Origin: Hoyosella sp. YIM 151337
Lineage (GTDB): Bacteria > Actinomycetota > Actinomycetes > Mycobacteriales > Mycobacteriaceae
Length of the DNA stretch: 64,000 nucleotides
Reading direction: 5' to 3'
NCBI RefSeq assembly: GCF_026041215.1
Contig: NZ_JAPEIQ010000039.1
Span: forward strand, 1 to 64,000
Below the pieces are notes generated by a model. The model searched no databases and was not told the origin of the DNA. It saw nothing but the letters and a program-made list of their open reading frames with translations. Positions 34,883 to 44,743 of the stretch are shown in pieces. Every line of letters starts with the position of its first letter. Positions within the stretch are counted from its first letter, which is position 1. The position numbers and the translations under genes were made by a program.

Positions 34883-36184
34883 ATGACTATCGGGTCGACA
34901 GGGTCCACCTTGGAAACTCCGGCAACGGCGTCAGGCGCCGACGCGGATCTCCGGCAGAGCGTGCATGATGCCGCGCGCCGCGCTCGTGTTGCGTCACGCG
35001 TGCTTGCGCAGCTCACGGCCGACGAGAAGAACCGCGCCCTGCATGCGGCAGCTGACGCGGTACTTGCCGGTGCGCCGGAGATACTCATCGCGAACGAGGA
35101 GGACATCGAGCGTGCCCGTGCCATGGGTACTGCCGACAGCCTGCTGGACCGGCTCCGCCTCACCCAGGCCCGGATAGAAGGTATCGCCTCGGGGCTCCGT
35201 CAGGTGGCTGGCCTCGCAGACCCTGTAGGCGAGATAGTGCGGGGGTCGACGCTGCCCAATGGGCTAGAGCTCGTGCAGAAGCGCGTGCCCCTGGGCGTTG
35301 TCGGCATCGTCTACGAGGCGCGGCCCAACGTTACTGTCGACGCGTTCGGGCTCGCGCTGAAGTCGGGCAACGCGGTGCTTCTGCGCGGTTCGGGGTCGGC
35401 GGCGCAATCCAACGCGACCCTCGTGGACATCCTTCGCGCGTCGCTGCGGGAATCCGGGCTGCCAGCGGACGCGGTGCAGCTGCTGCCGAGTGCTGACCGC
35501 GCGTCGGTCACCCATTTGATACAGGCGCGGGGACTTGTCGACGTGGTGATTCCGCGCGGCGGTGCGGGCTTGATCAACGCGGTGGTTCGCGACGCGACCG
35601 TACCGACCATTGAAACGGGCGTCGGCAATTGCCATGTCTATGTGCATGCTGCGGCCGATCTGGACAAGGCTGAGGAAATCGTCGTCAACTCGAAGGTCCG
35701 GCGGCCTAGTGTTTGCAACACCGCAGAGACGCTGCTGATCGACGAAGCTATCGCCGCCACGGCTGTGCCGCGCCTCGTGCGCGCACTGGAGCAGCACTCC
35801 GTAACGCTGCACGGGGACCTTCCTGGAATGGTGCCCGCGACCGAAACCGACTGGGCGGAAGAATACTTGAGCCTGGATATCGCAGTAAAGGTCGTTGGCG
35901 GGATCGACGAAGCTATCGCCCACATCGACGAGTGGGGGACTAGCCACACCGAAGCAATCGTCACCCAGGACCTTTCCGCGGCGCGCGAGTTTACTGAGCG
36001 AGTAGATGCGGCAGCGGTCATGGTGAACGCATCTACCGCCTTTACCGATGGCGAGCAGTTTGGGTTCGGTGCGGAGATTGGCATCTCGACGCAGAAGCTG
36101 CACGCTCGCGGCCCGATGGCGCTGCCGGAATTGACGTCCACAAAGTGGATCGTGTGGGGCAAGGGCCATACACGTCCCGCGTGA
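34883..36184 (+). CDS. proA: Glutamate-5-semialdehyde dehydrogenase
   Basis: 433 residues. Second step of proline synthesis: reduces glutamyl phosphate with NADPH. The catalytic Cys lies in [14 protein letters not shown], and [18 protein letters not shown] and [13 protein letters not shown] belong to the cofactor site. The frame opens at 34856, but the ATG at 34883 follows a -10 and fits the family start. It is followed after 47 bases by the MoxR/VWA pair, as in M. tuberculosis Rv2427c-Rv2425c. Confidence 0.95.
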   Translation: MTIGSTGSTLETPATASGADADLRQSVHDAARRARVASRVLAQLTADEKNRALHAAADAVLAGAPEILIANEEDIERARAMGTADSLLDRLRLTQARIEGIASGLRQVAGLADPVGEIVRGSTLPNGLELVQKRVPLGVVGIVYEARPNVTVDAFGLALKSGNAVLLRGSGSAAQSNATLVDILRASLRESGLPADAVQLLPSADRASVTHLIQARGLVDVVIPRGGAGLINAVVRDATVPTIETGVGNCHVYVHAAADLDKAEEIVVNSKVRRPSVCNTAETLLIDEAIAATAVPRLVRALEQHSVTLHGDLPGMVPATETDWAEEYLSLDIAVKVVGGIDEAIAHIDEWGTSHTEAIVTQDLSAAREFTERVDAAAVMVNASTAFTDGEQFGFGAEIGISTQKLHARGPMALPELTSTKWIVWGKGHTRPA

Positions 36185-36231
36185 GCCCGCGGCGCGTCCG
36201 ATGACGCAGTCGGCGCGCTGAGAGAGGATTC

Positions 36232-37116
36232 GTGTTGGATCGATCAATAGCCGAGACGCAGCCGATTTTCGCGAGTCCCGCGGACGTTATCGAGCGGCTT
36301 GCGGAGACGGGTTACCTCGCTGACACCGCAACCGCGACAGCGGTCTTCCTGGCCGATCGGCTCGGGAAGCCGCTGCTTATCGAGGGGCCAGCGGGAGTTG
36401 GAAAGACAGAGCTTTCCCGGGCGGTCGCAACGGCGGCTGGTGCCGCACTTGTCCGTCTGCAGTGCTATGAAGGTGTCGACGAGGCTCGCGCGCTGTACGA
36501 ATGGAATCACGCGAAACAGATCCTGCGCATCCAGGCTGCGCACGAAAACAGCTGGGAAGAGACGCGGGATGACGTCTTCTCGGAAGAGTTTCTGCTGTCG
36601 CGGCCGCTTCTGACCGCGATCCGGCGTGATAAACCGACGGTGTTGCTCATCGATGAGACGGACAAAGCCGATATCGAGTTCGAGGGCCTCCTTTTGGAGG
36701 TGCTCAGCGATTTCGCGGTCACAGTGCCCGAGCTGGGCACAATCGAAGCAAAGCGGCGGCCATTCGTCGTCCTGACATCCAACGCCACTCGCGAACTATC
36801 CGAAGCGCTGAAACGCCGCTGCTTATTCCTGCACATGGATTACCCCGACCCCGAGCGGGAACGGCGCATCCTCGCCGCGCGGGTGCCGGAACTGCCCGAG
36901 GCCTTCGCCGAGCAGCTAGTCCGCGTCATCTCTGTGCTCCGCGGAATGCACCTCAAAAAGGCACCTTCTGTCGCCGAAACCATCGACTGGGGCCGCACGC
37001 TGCTCGCTCTTGGCCTCGACACCGTGGACGACGATGCCATCCGGACGACGCTGGGAGTGGTGCTCAAGCACCGCAGCGACCAGCAGCGCGCCGCTGCGGA
37101 ACTCAGGCTGAACTGA
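36232..37116 (+). CDS. MoxR family AAA+ ATPase
   Basis: 294 residues. Walker A is EGPAGVGKTELSRAV, Walker B VLLIDETDKAD, and the sensor SNATRELSEALKRRC follows. MoxR proteins act as chaperones with a von Willebrand factor A protein, often inserting cofactors or remodelling complexes. The partner VWA gene begins seven bases on. It starts GTG TTG after AGAGAGGA. The client complex is unknown; no carbon-monoxide dehydrogenase or methanol dehydrogenase genes are nearby. Confidence 0.9.
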   Translation: MLDRSIAETQPIFASPADVIERLAETGYLADTATATAVFLADRLGKPLLIEGPAGVGKTELSRAVATAAGAALVRLQCYEGVDEARALYEWNHAKQILRIQAAHENSWEETRDDVFSEEFLLSRPLLTAIRRDKPTVLLIDETDKADIEFEGLLLEVLSDFAVTVPELGTIEAKRRPFVVLTSNATRELSEALKRRCLFLHMDYPDPERERRILAARVPELPEAFAEQLVRVISVLRGMHLKKAPSVAETIDWGRTLLALGLDTVDDDAIRTTLGVVLKHRSDQQRAAAELRLN

Positions 37117-37123
37117 GGTTGTA

Positions 37124-38578
37124 ATGGCGAAACCTCCACAGTACGGGTCCGGTCCGTTCGCGCCTCACGGGCTGCCTGGCCACCTCGCGGGTTTTGTGGA
37201 GGCTCTGCGCGCAAAAGGTCTGCCGGTCGGCCCAGCCGAGACGGTCGATGCGGGCCGGGTTTTGACTCACGTCGACTTGGTCGACAGAAACGTGCTGAAA
37301 GAAGGTTTGGCTTGCGCGCTGGTGCGCCGCGCCACGCATCGGCCCATCTTCGACGGTATCTTCGACTTGTGGTTTCCCGAGGCGCTCGGTTCGCGCAGCA
37401 CACGGGATTCAGCGCTGGAAGTTCCCCGCACGCCCGAGGGGGACATCGACATCCCTGCGTTGCGGGGAATGCTCGCTGATCTACTCACCGCAGATACCCC
37501 GGAAGCGCGCGACGAGCTGGAAAATGTTGTCTCGATAATTGTCGATGAACTGGGCGCCTACCGATCCGTTGGCGGCGAGTCTTATTCGGCCTACCAGTCG
37601 CTGCAGGCGATCTCACCGGAGGCCCTGACGAAGAAACTGCTCGATGGCCTTCTCAGTACACCCGGAGGGCCGGACGAGGAGGGCGGGACGGCACTGCAGC
37701 CGTTTCATGAGGAAGTTGCGAAAAGAAATGCCGCCGAACTCGTTTCGCGGCTGCGCAGTGCTGTTGAAAACGAAACGCGGCGGCGGGTAGCGCAGCGTCA
37801 GGGGCGGGAGCGGGTGGCATCGTACGCGGTTCCTAAGGTTGCCGAGCAAGTTGATTTTCTCCGGGCGTCGGACGATGACTTGGTAGCGCTTCGCAAAAGT
37901 GTTGCACCACTTGCCCGTTTGCTTGCGACTCGGCTCGCGGCGCGGCGCAAACGCTACCGTGCCGGTGCGATCGACATCCGGCGCACCATGCGCAAATCGA
38001 TGACGACCGGTGGCGTGCCCATCGATCTCGTACTCCATTCGCCTCGGCCGGCGCGCCCAGAACTCGTTGTCCTATGCGATATGTCGGGCTCTGTTGCTGG
38101 TTTCAGCAACTTCACGCTGCAACTCGTGCACACGCTGCGGGAACAGTTCTCACGGGTCCGTGTCTTCGCCTTCATCGACACAACCGATGAAGTGACGGAG
38201 TTCTTCAACGCTGGCTCAGAACTCGGCGTTTCGGTATCAAGAATGATTCGCGAAGCACGACTCATCACGTACGACGGGCATTCCGACTACGGGCACGCGT
38301 TCGGAACATTCGTAGACAATTTTAGCGAAGCGCTCACGGGGCGCTCGTCGTTGCTGGTCCTCGGTGACGGCCGGACGAACTACCGCGACCCAAACCTCGC
38401 CGCACTGGCGCAGATGGTGACTCTCGCGAAACATGCACATTGGCTGAATCCGGAACCAGCACGCCAGTGGCCCACTGGGGACTCTGCCGCTGAGGCATAC
38501 CGGCAGCTGATACCAATGCATGAGTGCCGAACCGCGGAGCACCTCGCGGCGGTCGTTGCGCGACTTCTGCCTGTCTAG
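37124..38578 (+). CDS. VWA domain-containing CoxE-like protein
   Basis: 484 residues. The C-terminal half is a von Willebrand A domain with a metal-binding MIDAS start [15 protein letters not shown] and later [10 protein letters not shown]. The N-terminal half is helical with Arg-rich stretches, as in CoxE proteins. It works with the preceding MoxR ATPase in a two-part chaperone. Spacing of seven bases and the same strand indicate one transcript. A match to Rv2425c by position supports a conserved but unassigned role. Confidence 0.88.
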   Translation: MAKPPQYGSGPFAPHGLPGHLAGFVEALRAKGLPVGPAETVDAGRVLTHVDLVDRNVLKEGLACALVRRATHRPIFDGIFDLWFPEALGSRSTRDSALEVPRTPEGDIDIPALRGMLADLLTADTPEARDELENVVSIIVDELGAYRSVGGESYSAYQSLQAISPEALTKKLLDGLLSTPGGPDEEGGTALQPFHEEVAKRNAAELVSRLRSAVENETRRRVAQRQGRERVASYAVPKVAEQVDFLRASDDDLVALRKSVAPLARLLATRLAARRKRYRAGAIDIRRTMRKSMTTGGVPIDLVLHSPRPARPELVVLCDMSGSVAGFSNFTLQLVHTLREQFSRVRVFAFIDTTDEVTEFFNAGSELGVSVSRMIREARLITYDGHSDYGHAFGTFVDNFSEALTGRSSLLVLGDGRTNYRDPNLAALAQMVTLAKHAHWLNPEPARQWPTGDSAAEAYRQLIPMHECRTAEHLAAVVARLLPV

Positions 38579-38595
38579 CCGTAAGGTTGACGTTT

Positions 38596-39336
38596 GTGCA
38601 GACGCAGCCGGAGGAGCGAAAGCCACGACGCCGCCTCGGTGTGATGGGTGGTACCTTCGACCCTATTCACCACGGACACCTTGTCGCGGCCAGTGAGGTC
38701 GCCGACCGGTTCAGCCTCGACGAGGTGGTATTCGTCCCCACCGGCCAGCCGTGGCAGAAGGCGGGCCGGGAAGTCAGCGCTGCTGAAGACCGCTACCTCA
38801 TGACCGTGATCGCAACCGCCTCGAACCCGCGCTTCTCGGTGAGCCGCGCCGATATCGACCGCGCGGGAATCACGAGAACCGTTGACACACTTCGAGACCT
38901 GCGCAAACTCCATCCAGATGCCGACCTCTTTTTCATCACCGGGGCGGACGCGCTCGAAAGCATCCTTTCGTGGCAATCGTGGGAAGAGTTGTTTGACCTC
39001 GCTCGCTTCGTTGGCGTCAGCCGGCCCGGGTACGACTTGCACGTTGAGCATTTGTCTGGTCACCTTGATGACTATCCCGACGACACCGTCACCCTAATCG
39101 AAATTCCAGCGCTGGCGATTTCGTCGAGTGACTGTCGTGCGCGGGCGCGTGCCGGGCGCCCGGTCTGGTACTTGGTTCCGGACGGTGTCGTGCAGTACAT
39201 CGCCAAGCGCTCGCTCTACCCTCCGCGCGGCGACGAAGCTGCGTACGTCCTCGCGCCAGGGCAGAATAGGCGGGAACCGAACGACTGGGGCACCGAACGC
39301 CCCGGCAACTCACATAACCCAGGAGACGACACGTGA
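38596..39336 (+). CDS. nadD: Nicotinate-nucleotide adenylyltransferase
   Basis: 246 residues. Joins ATP and nicotinate mononucleotide in NAD synthesis. [20 protein letters not shown] is the nucleotidyltransferase motif (HxGH); [11 protein letters not shown] and the C-terminal [13 protein letters not shown] (normally ISSTxIR) follow. The GTG at 38596 is preferred because TAAGGT lies 8 nt upstream and conserved sequence begins soon after; earlier codons overlap the VWA gene. An extension of about 45 residues follows the conserved core. It overlaps rsfS by GTGA. Confidence 0.93.
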   Translation: MQTQPEERKPRRRLGVMGGTFDPIHHGHLVAASEVADRFSLDEVVFVPTGQPWQKAGREVSAAEDRYLMTVIATASNPRFSVSRADIDRAGITRTVDTLRDLRKLHPDADLFFITGADALESILSWQSWEELFDLARFVGVSRPGYDLHVEHLSGHLDDYPDDTVTLIEIPALAISSSDCRARARAGRPVWYLVPDGVVQYIAKRSLYPPRGDEAAYVLAPGQNRREPNDWGTERPGNSHNPGDDT

Positions 39337-39758
39337 CAGCATCCGCTGATGCGACCCAGGCCGCGCGCATTGCCGCTCTCGCCGCTGCAGACAAGAAAGC
39401 GAACAATGTCGTGGTGCTCGACGTGTCCGAGCAACTGGTCATCACGGACTGCTTCGTCATCGCATCAGGCTCCAATGAGCGCCAGGTCACCGCAATCGTC
39501 GACAACGTCGAAGAGAAGCTTCGCGAGGCGGGCCACAAGCCCGCCCGCCGGGAAGGTGCCCGTGAAGGGCGCTGGGCGCTGCTCGACTATGTCGACGTGG
39601 TGGTGCACATCCAGCACGAAGATGAGCGCAACTACTACGGCCTTGAACGGCTCTGGAAAGACTGTCCAGTTGTCGAAGTAGACGGCCTTGAGGTGGCGAT
39701 GGCACGCGCATCGGAGGATGACAGCTCCACGGCGGGCGAACCGCCCGCGCCGAGCTGA
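39333..39758 (+). CDS. rsfS: Ribosomal silencing factor RsfS
   Basis: 141 residues. Binds bL14 and blocks subunit joining in starvation. [38 protein letters not shown] and [20 protein letters not shown] are typical. The C-terminus has a short acidic, Pro-rich tail. AGGAGA precedes the GTG start, which overlaps the nadD stop. nadD-rsfS-gpgP is a standard actinobacterial order. Confidence 0.95.
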   Translation: MTASADATQAARIAALAAADKKANNVVVLDVSEQLVITDCFVIASGSNERQVTAIVDNVEEKLREAGHKPARREGAREGRWALLDYVDVVVHIQHEDERNYYGLERLWKDCPVVEVDGLEVAMARASEDDSSTAGEPPAPS

Positions 39759-39768
39759 AAGGTAACAA

Positions 39769-40446
39769 ATGACGGCGACACCGCCGCCGCCGACGATCAG
39801 GCGGCTCCTTCTCCTCCGGCATGGGCAGACCGTGTACAACGCGGGCAGCCGCATGCAGGGCCAGCTCGACACCGAGCTCTCCGAACTTGGAGTGGAACAA
39901 GCAGTGCGGGCGGCTCAGGTGCTCGCACGCTGCAAACCGCTGGCAGTGCTGTCATCGGATCTGCGGCGCGCACACGATACGGCCCTTGCGCTCGGTGCCG
40001 AGGCTGGCCTCGACGTCACCATTGACAAACGTTTGCGAGAAACACATCTCGGCGCGTGGCAGGGCCGCACCCACGCCGAAGTCGATACCGAATTCCCAGG
40101 CGCTCGCGCGTACTGGCGCGGCGACGCGACATGGGCGCCGCCGGGCGGAGAGAGCCGGGTCGACGTCGCGCAGCGGGCCGCTCCTGTTGTGGACGAGCTG
40201 TTGCGTGACGAGCAATATCCGGACTGGTCGACGCGGCCGATCATCCTTGTTGCGCATGGTGGACTGATCGCCGCGCTGACCGCGCAGCTCCTCGACTTGC
40301 CGGTTTCACGCTGGCCGATTCTCGGTGGCCTCGGAAACGCGAGCTGGGTGCAGCTGCGCCACTTCAGCACACCCGGCGCTGGGACCGGACAATGGCGGCT
40401 TGACGTCTGGAACTCCTCCGCTGAGGTCGCGCCCGATGCTGTCTAA
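39769..40446 (+). CDS. gpgP: Histidine phosphatase, probable glucosyl-3-phosphoglycerate phosphatase
   Basis: 225 residues. The phospho-His motif is LLLRHGQTVYNAGSRMQG, with the second His in LVAHGGLIAA. By position after rsfS and before octT it corresponds to Rv2419c (GpgP), which dephosphorylates glucosyl-3-phosphoglycerate in the path to methylglucose lipopolysaccharides; general phosphoglycerate-mutase annotation would also be made from sequence alone. The ATG lies ten bases after rsfS, and the next gene starts inside its 3' end. Confidence 0.85.
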   Translation: MTATPPPPTIRRLLLLRHGQTVYNAGSRMQGQLDTELSELGVEQAVRAAQVLARCKPLAVLSSDLRRAHDTALALGAEAGLDVTIDKRLRETHLGAWQGRTHAEVDTEFPGARAYWRGDATWAPPGGESRVDVAQRAAPVVDELLRDEQYPDWSTRPIILVAHGGLIAALTAQLLDLPVSRWPILGGLGNASWVQLRHFSTPGAGTGQWRLDVWNSSAEVAPDAV

Positions 40447-41209
40447 TCGCGCGGACACCCTTCTGGTTCTAGCGGACTCGCTAGCGTTTTACGGGCCTGT
40501 TGGTGGTTTGCCAGCCGACGATCCCAGGCTGTGGCCGAATATCGTCGCGGCGCAGCTGGGGTTGCGGGCGCATCTGAGCGCACGCGTGGGATGGACGACA
40601 CGTGATGCCTGGTGGGCGCTGACGCAAGACCCGATGGTGTGGTCTGTAGTTCCGCGTGCACGCGCGGTGGTGATAGCCGTGGGCGGTATGGACTCGCTGC
40701 CGTCCCCGGTGCCGACTGCCTTGCGTGAAAGTATGCGGTATGTCCGCCCGCCGGGCCTGCGGCGACTGGTTCGTTCAGGATACCGGCGCCTTCAGCCGGT
40801 GCTCGCTCCAGTTGGCTGGCCGATGGCGCTGCCGCCGCGATTGACCGTCGAATATTTGGAACAGATCCGTTCCGCCTTGAGCGCGGTACGGCCCGACTTG
40901 CCGATCATCGCCTCGCTGCCGCCATTGCATCACAGCCGCCACTATGGGTATGTGCAGCCAGGTCAGCCGCGCACCTCCCGTGCGATCGCCGATTGGGCGG
41001 CACAGCACGCGGTTCCGCTTGTCGACCTCCCCGGTGCCACTATCAGTCACTTGCGAGCGGGTGAGGGCAACCCAGATGGCATTCACTGGAACTTCGACGC
41101 GCACCGCCGCGTCGCCGCACACATGCACACCGCTATTGTGTCCGTTGTGGGTGAATTGGCTGCTTGTGTTCCGCAACCGGCCGGGGCGCAGCGAAAGACG
41201 GTGCACTAG
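40436..41209 (+). CDS. octT: Diglucosylglycerate octanoyltransferase (SGNH fold)
   Basis: 257 residues. Resembles Rv2418c (OctT), which octanoylates diglucosylglycerate during methylglucose lipopolysaccharide synthesis. VLADSLAFYGP holds the nucleophile Ser (the usual GDSL), VIAVGGMDSL the oxyanion region, and DGIHWNFDAHR the Asp-His pair. The ATG at 40436 lies within the last codons of gpgP; an in-frame start further up would only read over gpgP. It ends in TAGTG, overlapping degV by one base. Confidence 0.85.
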   Translation: MLSNRADTLLVLADSLAFYGPVGGLPADDPRLWPNIVAAQLGLRAHLSARVGWTTRDAWWALTQDPMVWSVVPRARAVVIAVGGMDSLPSPVPTALRESMRYVRPPGLRRLVRSGYRRLQPVLAPVGWPMALPPRLTVEYLEQIRSALSAVRPDLPIIASLPPLHHSRHYGYVQPGQPRTSRAIADWAAQHAVPLVDLPGATISHLRAGEGNPDGIHWNFDAHRRVAAHMHTAIVSVVGELAACVPQPAGAQRKTVH

Positions 41210-42051
41210 TGGCAGTAATCGTGGTAACCGACTCGTCGTCCACATTGCCCGCTGAAATCACTGCCGGGTACGGCATTCGCGTCGTTCCGCTGCATATCCT
41301 CGCCGACGGCCGGGATTTGCGTGAGGGCGTCGACGAGATTCCGGGGTCAGTGTGGCGTTCTGCGCACGTGTCCACGGCGGGAGCGTCGCCGCAGGAAATG
41401 CGGGACGCGTTCGACGAAGCGGTGCGTGCGAGTGGCGGTGACGGCGTGGTAGGGGTCTTTATCTCCCGGCAGCTGTCGTCCACCTGGGACGCGGCACGCC
41501 AGGCTGCGGACGAGCGTGTCGGGGTCCGCATCGTCGATTCGGCGGCGGCGGGTCTCGGGCTCGGCTTCGCGGTGCGTGCGGCGGCCATCAAGGCAGCTGA
41601 GGGAGCGAGCCTCGACGAGGTCTACAAAACCGCAGTGGACGCAGCTGCGCGAGCCACGTCTTTCGTGTACGTCAACCAGCTAGACAACCTGCGGCGGGGT
41701 GGCCGGATCGGCACTGCAGCGGCAGTATTCGGGACGGCACTCGCGATAAAACCGGTGCTGCAGCTTTCCGGAGGCAAGCTTGCGGTGCGCGAGAAGACGC
41801 GCACCTCCTCGAAAGCCCTCGCGAGGCTGGTTGACGCCGCGGTCGATGCGGCGTCAACCAGCGGTGACGGTGCGGTATGCGTCGCGGTACAGCATCTCGA
41901 GGCCGAAGAACGCGCGCGTGGCATCCTCACGCAAATGAGGGACCGCCTGCCGCAGGTGCACGAAACCCTGATCGGTGACCTCGGCGCGGTTCTGGGGGTT
42001 CATCTTGGGCCAGGAGCCCTGAGCATTTCGCTTTTCAGGCACACCGAGTAG
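41209..42051 (+). CDS. DegV family fatty-acid-binding protein
   Basis: 280 residues. IVVTDSSSTLPAEI is the N-terminal DegV signature, FISRQLSSTWDAAR and FVYVNQLDNLRRGGRIG line the fatty-acid site. DegV/FakB proteins carry a single fatty acid; in Firmicutes they serve the fatty acid kinase FakA, but no fakA gene is visible here. The GTG start shares a base with the octT stop (TAGTG), so gpgP-octT-degV are translated together; an open frame upstream overlaps octT and is discounted. Confidence 0.92.
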   Translation: MAVIVVTDSSSTLPAEITAGYGIRVVPLHILADGRDLREGVDEIPGSVWRSAHVSTAGASPQEMRDAFDEAVRASGGDGVVGVFISRQLSSTWDAARQAADERVGVRIVDSAAAGLGLGFAVRAAAIKAAEGASLDEVYKTAVDAAARATSFVYVNQLDNLRRGGRIGTAAAVFGTALAIKPVLQLSGGKLAVREKTRTSSKALARLVDAAVDAASTSGDGAVCVAVQHLEAEERARGILTQMRDRLPQVHETLIGDLGAVLGVHLGPGALSISLFRHTE

Positions 42052-42101
42052 GAGTGGCGCGGTCCGCGAGGGGAGTGTGTTGGCGGGCCCGTGCAGATTG
42101 G

Positions 42102-42683
42102 TCAGCGACGCACCTGATAGCGCAGGTGCAGCACCCGGTCGCCCTGAATCACCACGTCGGGATTCTCCAGCAGGTGCTGCGTGTGAACCGACCCGAAAAA
42201 ACGTTTACCGGCCCCGAACACCACGGGTACGACGTCCATGCGCACCTCGTCGACCAGACCTGCGGCAAGCACCTGGCCACCGACGTCGCCAGCAGCGACC
42301 TCGACTATGCGGTCACCAGCAAGCTCCCGCGCCTTGGCCACGGCTGTCTCGACGCTGCCGACAAAGTGAAAAGGAGCCTCGGGAGTCCAGCCCTCGGGCT
42401 CCGGCCGATGCGTCACGACGACCACGTGGTCGATCCCGCCCGGAGGCGTCCCGTCCCAGCCGTCCGTCATGTCGAAGACGTGGCGGCCGACGACTGTGGT
42501 CCCGATCTGGTCCCAGTACGGCCGGGTGTAGTCGTAGGACGTCTGCGACACCTTCAAGGCGCCACTCTGATCCAACGGCACGTCACCGCTGAGCAACCAG
42601 TCGAACAGCGGTCCGGGCTGGTCGTTCTCGTCGGCGATAAAGCCGTCTACCGACACTGACGCGTACATGACTACTTTGCCCAA
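42102..42683 (-). CDS. Dihydrofolate-reductase/RibD C-terminal-like reductase
   Basis: 193 residues. Contains the RibD-C fold: VMYASVSVDGFIADEN, GTTVVGRHVFDMTDGW and VDEVRMDVVPVVFGAGKRFF. Such small proteins are often labelled dihydrofolate reductase family, but substrates vary. A TTG at 42683 is chosen because GAGGAGG lies six bases upstream; the longer ATG start has no such site. It follows the AraC gene on the same strand. The pair lies where mycobacteria have eis, so it seems to be a lineage-specific insertion. Confidence 0.85.
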   Translation of the reverse strand: MGKVVMYASVSVDGFIADENDQPGPLFDWLLSGDVPLDQSGALKVSQTSYDYTRPYWDQIGTTVVGRHVFDMTDGWDGTPPGGIDHVVVVTHRPEPEGWTPEAPFHFVGSVETAVAKARELAGDRIVEVAAGDVGGQVLAAGLVDEVRMDVVPVVFGAGKRFFGSVHTQHLLENPDVVIQGDRVLHLRYQVRR

Positions 42684-42749
42684 CGGGTCCCTCCTCTGGA
42701 GTGGGTGCCTCAAAGGTAACGCTCCGTGAGTTGTCGGTCTTGTAAGAAA

Positions 42750-43595
42750 TCAATCGGCCGGCAACGGCCAGCTGTCCAGCACGTGGCCAGGATGTTCGCG
42801 CAGGAACCGCCGCCGGACTTCGAGGTACTGGGTCGGCGTGAGCCCGGTAAACGCCCGGAACTCGTGGCCGAAGTGGGCCTGGTCGAAGTAACCTGCGCGA
42901 CCGGCTAGGTCAGCCCAGTCGATTTGTTCAGCGGGGTTGATGGCGAACACGGTACTAGCGAAGCGGAGGGTGCGTGCCAGCCGCTTCGGCGTGATGCCGA
43001 TGAGTTCTTTGAACCGTTGTGCCAGATGTGTGCTGCTGACACCGGCTGTCACGTTCAGGTCGCCGATCGCCACCGTCCCGCGGGTTGCCGCGATGATGCT
43101 GCTCGTGTGACGGACCAGCCTCAGGCCCGCGGCCTCTCGCAGCCGTCGCCTCAGTTCTTTCTCAAGCAGTGTCAGCATCGCCTGTGGGCCGTCCGCTGCG
43201 GTAAGCCGGTCGCGCAACTCAGCAACGGCCGGCGGGCCCCAAACCTGCGCGACCGTCACCGGCCGGTCACACAGTTCGGCCGCGGGCATCGGCAGGAACG
43301 GCGCAAGCCCCCACGGCTTGAAGTGCACGCCTACGGACCGGGTCCGCAGTGGGTAGCCGAACTCCCACGCCTGGGTGGGCATAGTGACCACGCAGCCGTC
43401 GGCGTACTTGGCCGTTTCGAGGCCGGTGCCGGTGCCGGAGCGGATGAGGAACGGCGCCCCGAGGTTGACGATGAGCAGCGCCGACGGAGCAGGCGGGAGC
43501 ATTAGCCGGGCGTATGGCGAGGCGCCCTCGAGGTAGTAAAGATCGTCGATCAGCCCGTCCAGCGGCGGTCTCGGCACTCTGGACACATACTCCAT
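42750..43595 (-). CDS. AraC family transcriptional regulator
   Basis: 281 residues. Two helix-turn-helix motifs sit at the C-terminus: LNVTAGVSSTHLAQRFKELI and AGYFDQAHFGHEFRAFTGLT, ending in the family hallmark TPTQYLEVRR. The N-terminal part resembles the DUF6597/AraC effector domain. The ATG at 43595 lies 6 nt after a -10-like GATACT; the track from 43649 would add 18 residues without support. It probably regulates the reductase gene 66 bases downstream. Confidence 0.9.
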   Translation of the reverse strand: MEYVSRVPRPPLDGLIDDLYYLEGASPYARLMLPPAPSALLIVNLGAPFLIRSGTGTGLETAKYADGCVVTMPTQAWEFGYPLRTRSVGVHFKPWGLAPFLPMPAAELCDRPVTVAQVWGPPAVAELRDRLTAADGPQAMLTLLEKELRRRLREAAGLRLVRHTSSIIAATRGTVAIGDLNVTAGVSSTHLAQRFKELIGITPKRLARTLRFASTVFAINPAEQIDWADLAGRAGYFDQAHFGHEFRAFTGLTPTQYLEVRRRFLREHPGHVLDSWPLPAD

Positions 43596-43601
43596 CCCCA
43601 C

Positions 43602-43607
43602 AGTATC
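43602..43607 (-). promoter_or_regulatory. -10 element of a leaderless AraC-gene promoter
   Basis: GATACT on the minus strand, 6 nt before the ATG at 43595. Confidence 0.4.
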
Positions 43608-43708
43608 GCGGACGCCACGCCGACTCCGTCTGTAGTAGCAGTTGTCCACAGGTTCGGGTTATCCACAGTTGCGGACCGAAAAAATCTGACGTAGCGCCAG
43701 GATATGGA

Positions 43709-43714
43709 TAGCTT
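43709..43714 (+). promoter_or_regulatory. -10 element of a leaderless comEA promoter
   Basis: TAGCTT lies exactly 6 nt before the ATG at 43721, without a ribosome-binding site. Confidence 0.5.
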
Positions 43715-43720
43715 CGCTGC

Positions 43721-44743
43721 ATGCACGACGAGCGCACTCCCGCCGACTCACCCGCACAGGCACGTTTTCACCAGCTCATGCAGCTGCCGCCCGAGTTGGG
43801 GCGGTCGGGTGAGGGGGCCGAGGTACCGGGGGAACCGGGAAGCGGTAACGGCGCCGGTACCAGGCCGACTGAAACACAGTCGGTCCCAGAAGAGTCTCCT
43901 ACCGCTGACCAGAGCTGGCCGGCGCCCCCTTGGCTTGAATCCGGCGGGCCTGGGCCACGCGCAGCGGTGTGGCATGAACGGCTGCACCTGAATCTGACGC
44001 GCGCGGGAGGTGCCGCGCTCATTGCGGTAGGACTGTGCGCGGCGGTGGTTGCCGTACTGCTTATGCTGCGCGACGGCGAGGGGAGTGCCACCGTGGGGAG
44101 CGTCGCGCTTCCAGGACCACCACTCGCGGAGGAACCCGGCGCGGTTACCCAACTCGCCGCGCTCAGTGCTGACGACGAACATCCTCACGCACACCGTGAA
44201 GACGCCAGTACGGCCCCCACCCCGGATGCAGGTGTGCCCGCTGCTGTGGGGCGGCTCATCGTGAGTGTCGCCGGCCGAGTACACAACCCTGGCCTCGTTG
44301 AACTCGAGGACGGCGATCGTGTGGCGGACGCCCTCGGCAAGGCGGGCGGCGCATTCCCGGACGCGGATCTCATCACCCTGAATCTCGCTCAGCGGGTTGC
44401 TGACGGTGACCAGATCGTGGTCGGACGCCGGGGGAGTGACAACGAAGAATTCCCAACCGTAAGCATGATTTTGGGAACAGGGACCACCGTTGCTGCGGGC
44501 GCGGGTACGGCGAGCACGGCTAGCACGGGCCTGGCTTCCGGGCAGGGGCCGGCGCACGTCAACCTGAACACAGCTACCGAGGCGGAGTTGCTCACGCTGC
44601 CAGGAGTGGGGCCGGTAACAGCCAGTGCGATTGTCGAGTGGCGTGCGGTCAACGGTCCGTTCCTCAGCGTGGAGGAACTGAGGCAAGTCCGCGGTATTGG
44701 GCCTGCGAAAATTGCGCAGATCCGTGACCACGTCACCGTCTAG
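43721..44743 (+). CDS. comEA: ComEA-like DNA-binding membrane protein
   Basis: 340 residues. A cytoplasmic Pro/Gly-rich N-terminus is followed by one TM helix (AALIAVGLCAAVVAVLLML, about residues 97-115), a Ser/Thr-rich linker, a SLBB domain (SVAGRVHNPGLVELEDGDRV) and a C-terminal double helix-hairpin-helix (HVNLNTATEAELLTLPGVG). In competent bacteria ComEA binds incoming DNA outside the membrane and hands it to ComEC. Whether this organism takes up DNA is unknown. comEC begins inside its 3' end. Confidence 0.9.
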   Translation: MHDERTPADSPAQARFHQLMQLPPELGRSGEGAEVPGEPGSGNGAGTRPTETQSVPEESPTADQSWPAPPWLESGGPGPRAAVWHERLHLNLTRAGGAALIAVGLCAAVVAVLLMLRDGEGSATVGSVALPGPPLAEEPGAVTQLAALSADDEHPHAHREDASTAPTPDAGVPAAVGRLIVSVAGRVHNPGLVELEDGDRVADALGKAGGAFPDADLITLNLAQRVADGDQIVVGRRGSDNEEFPTVSMILGTGTTVAAGAGTASTASTGLASGQGPAHVNLNTATEAELLTLPGVGPVTASAIVEWRAVNGPFLSVEELRQVRGIGPAKIAQIRDHVTV

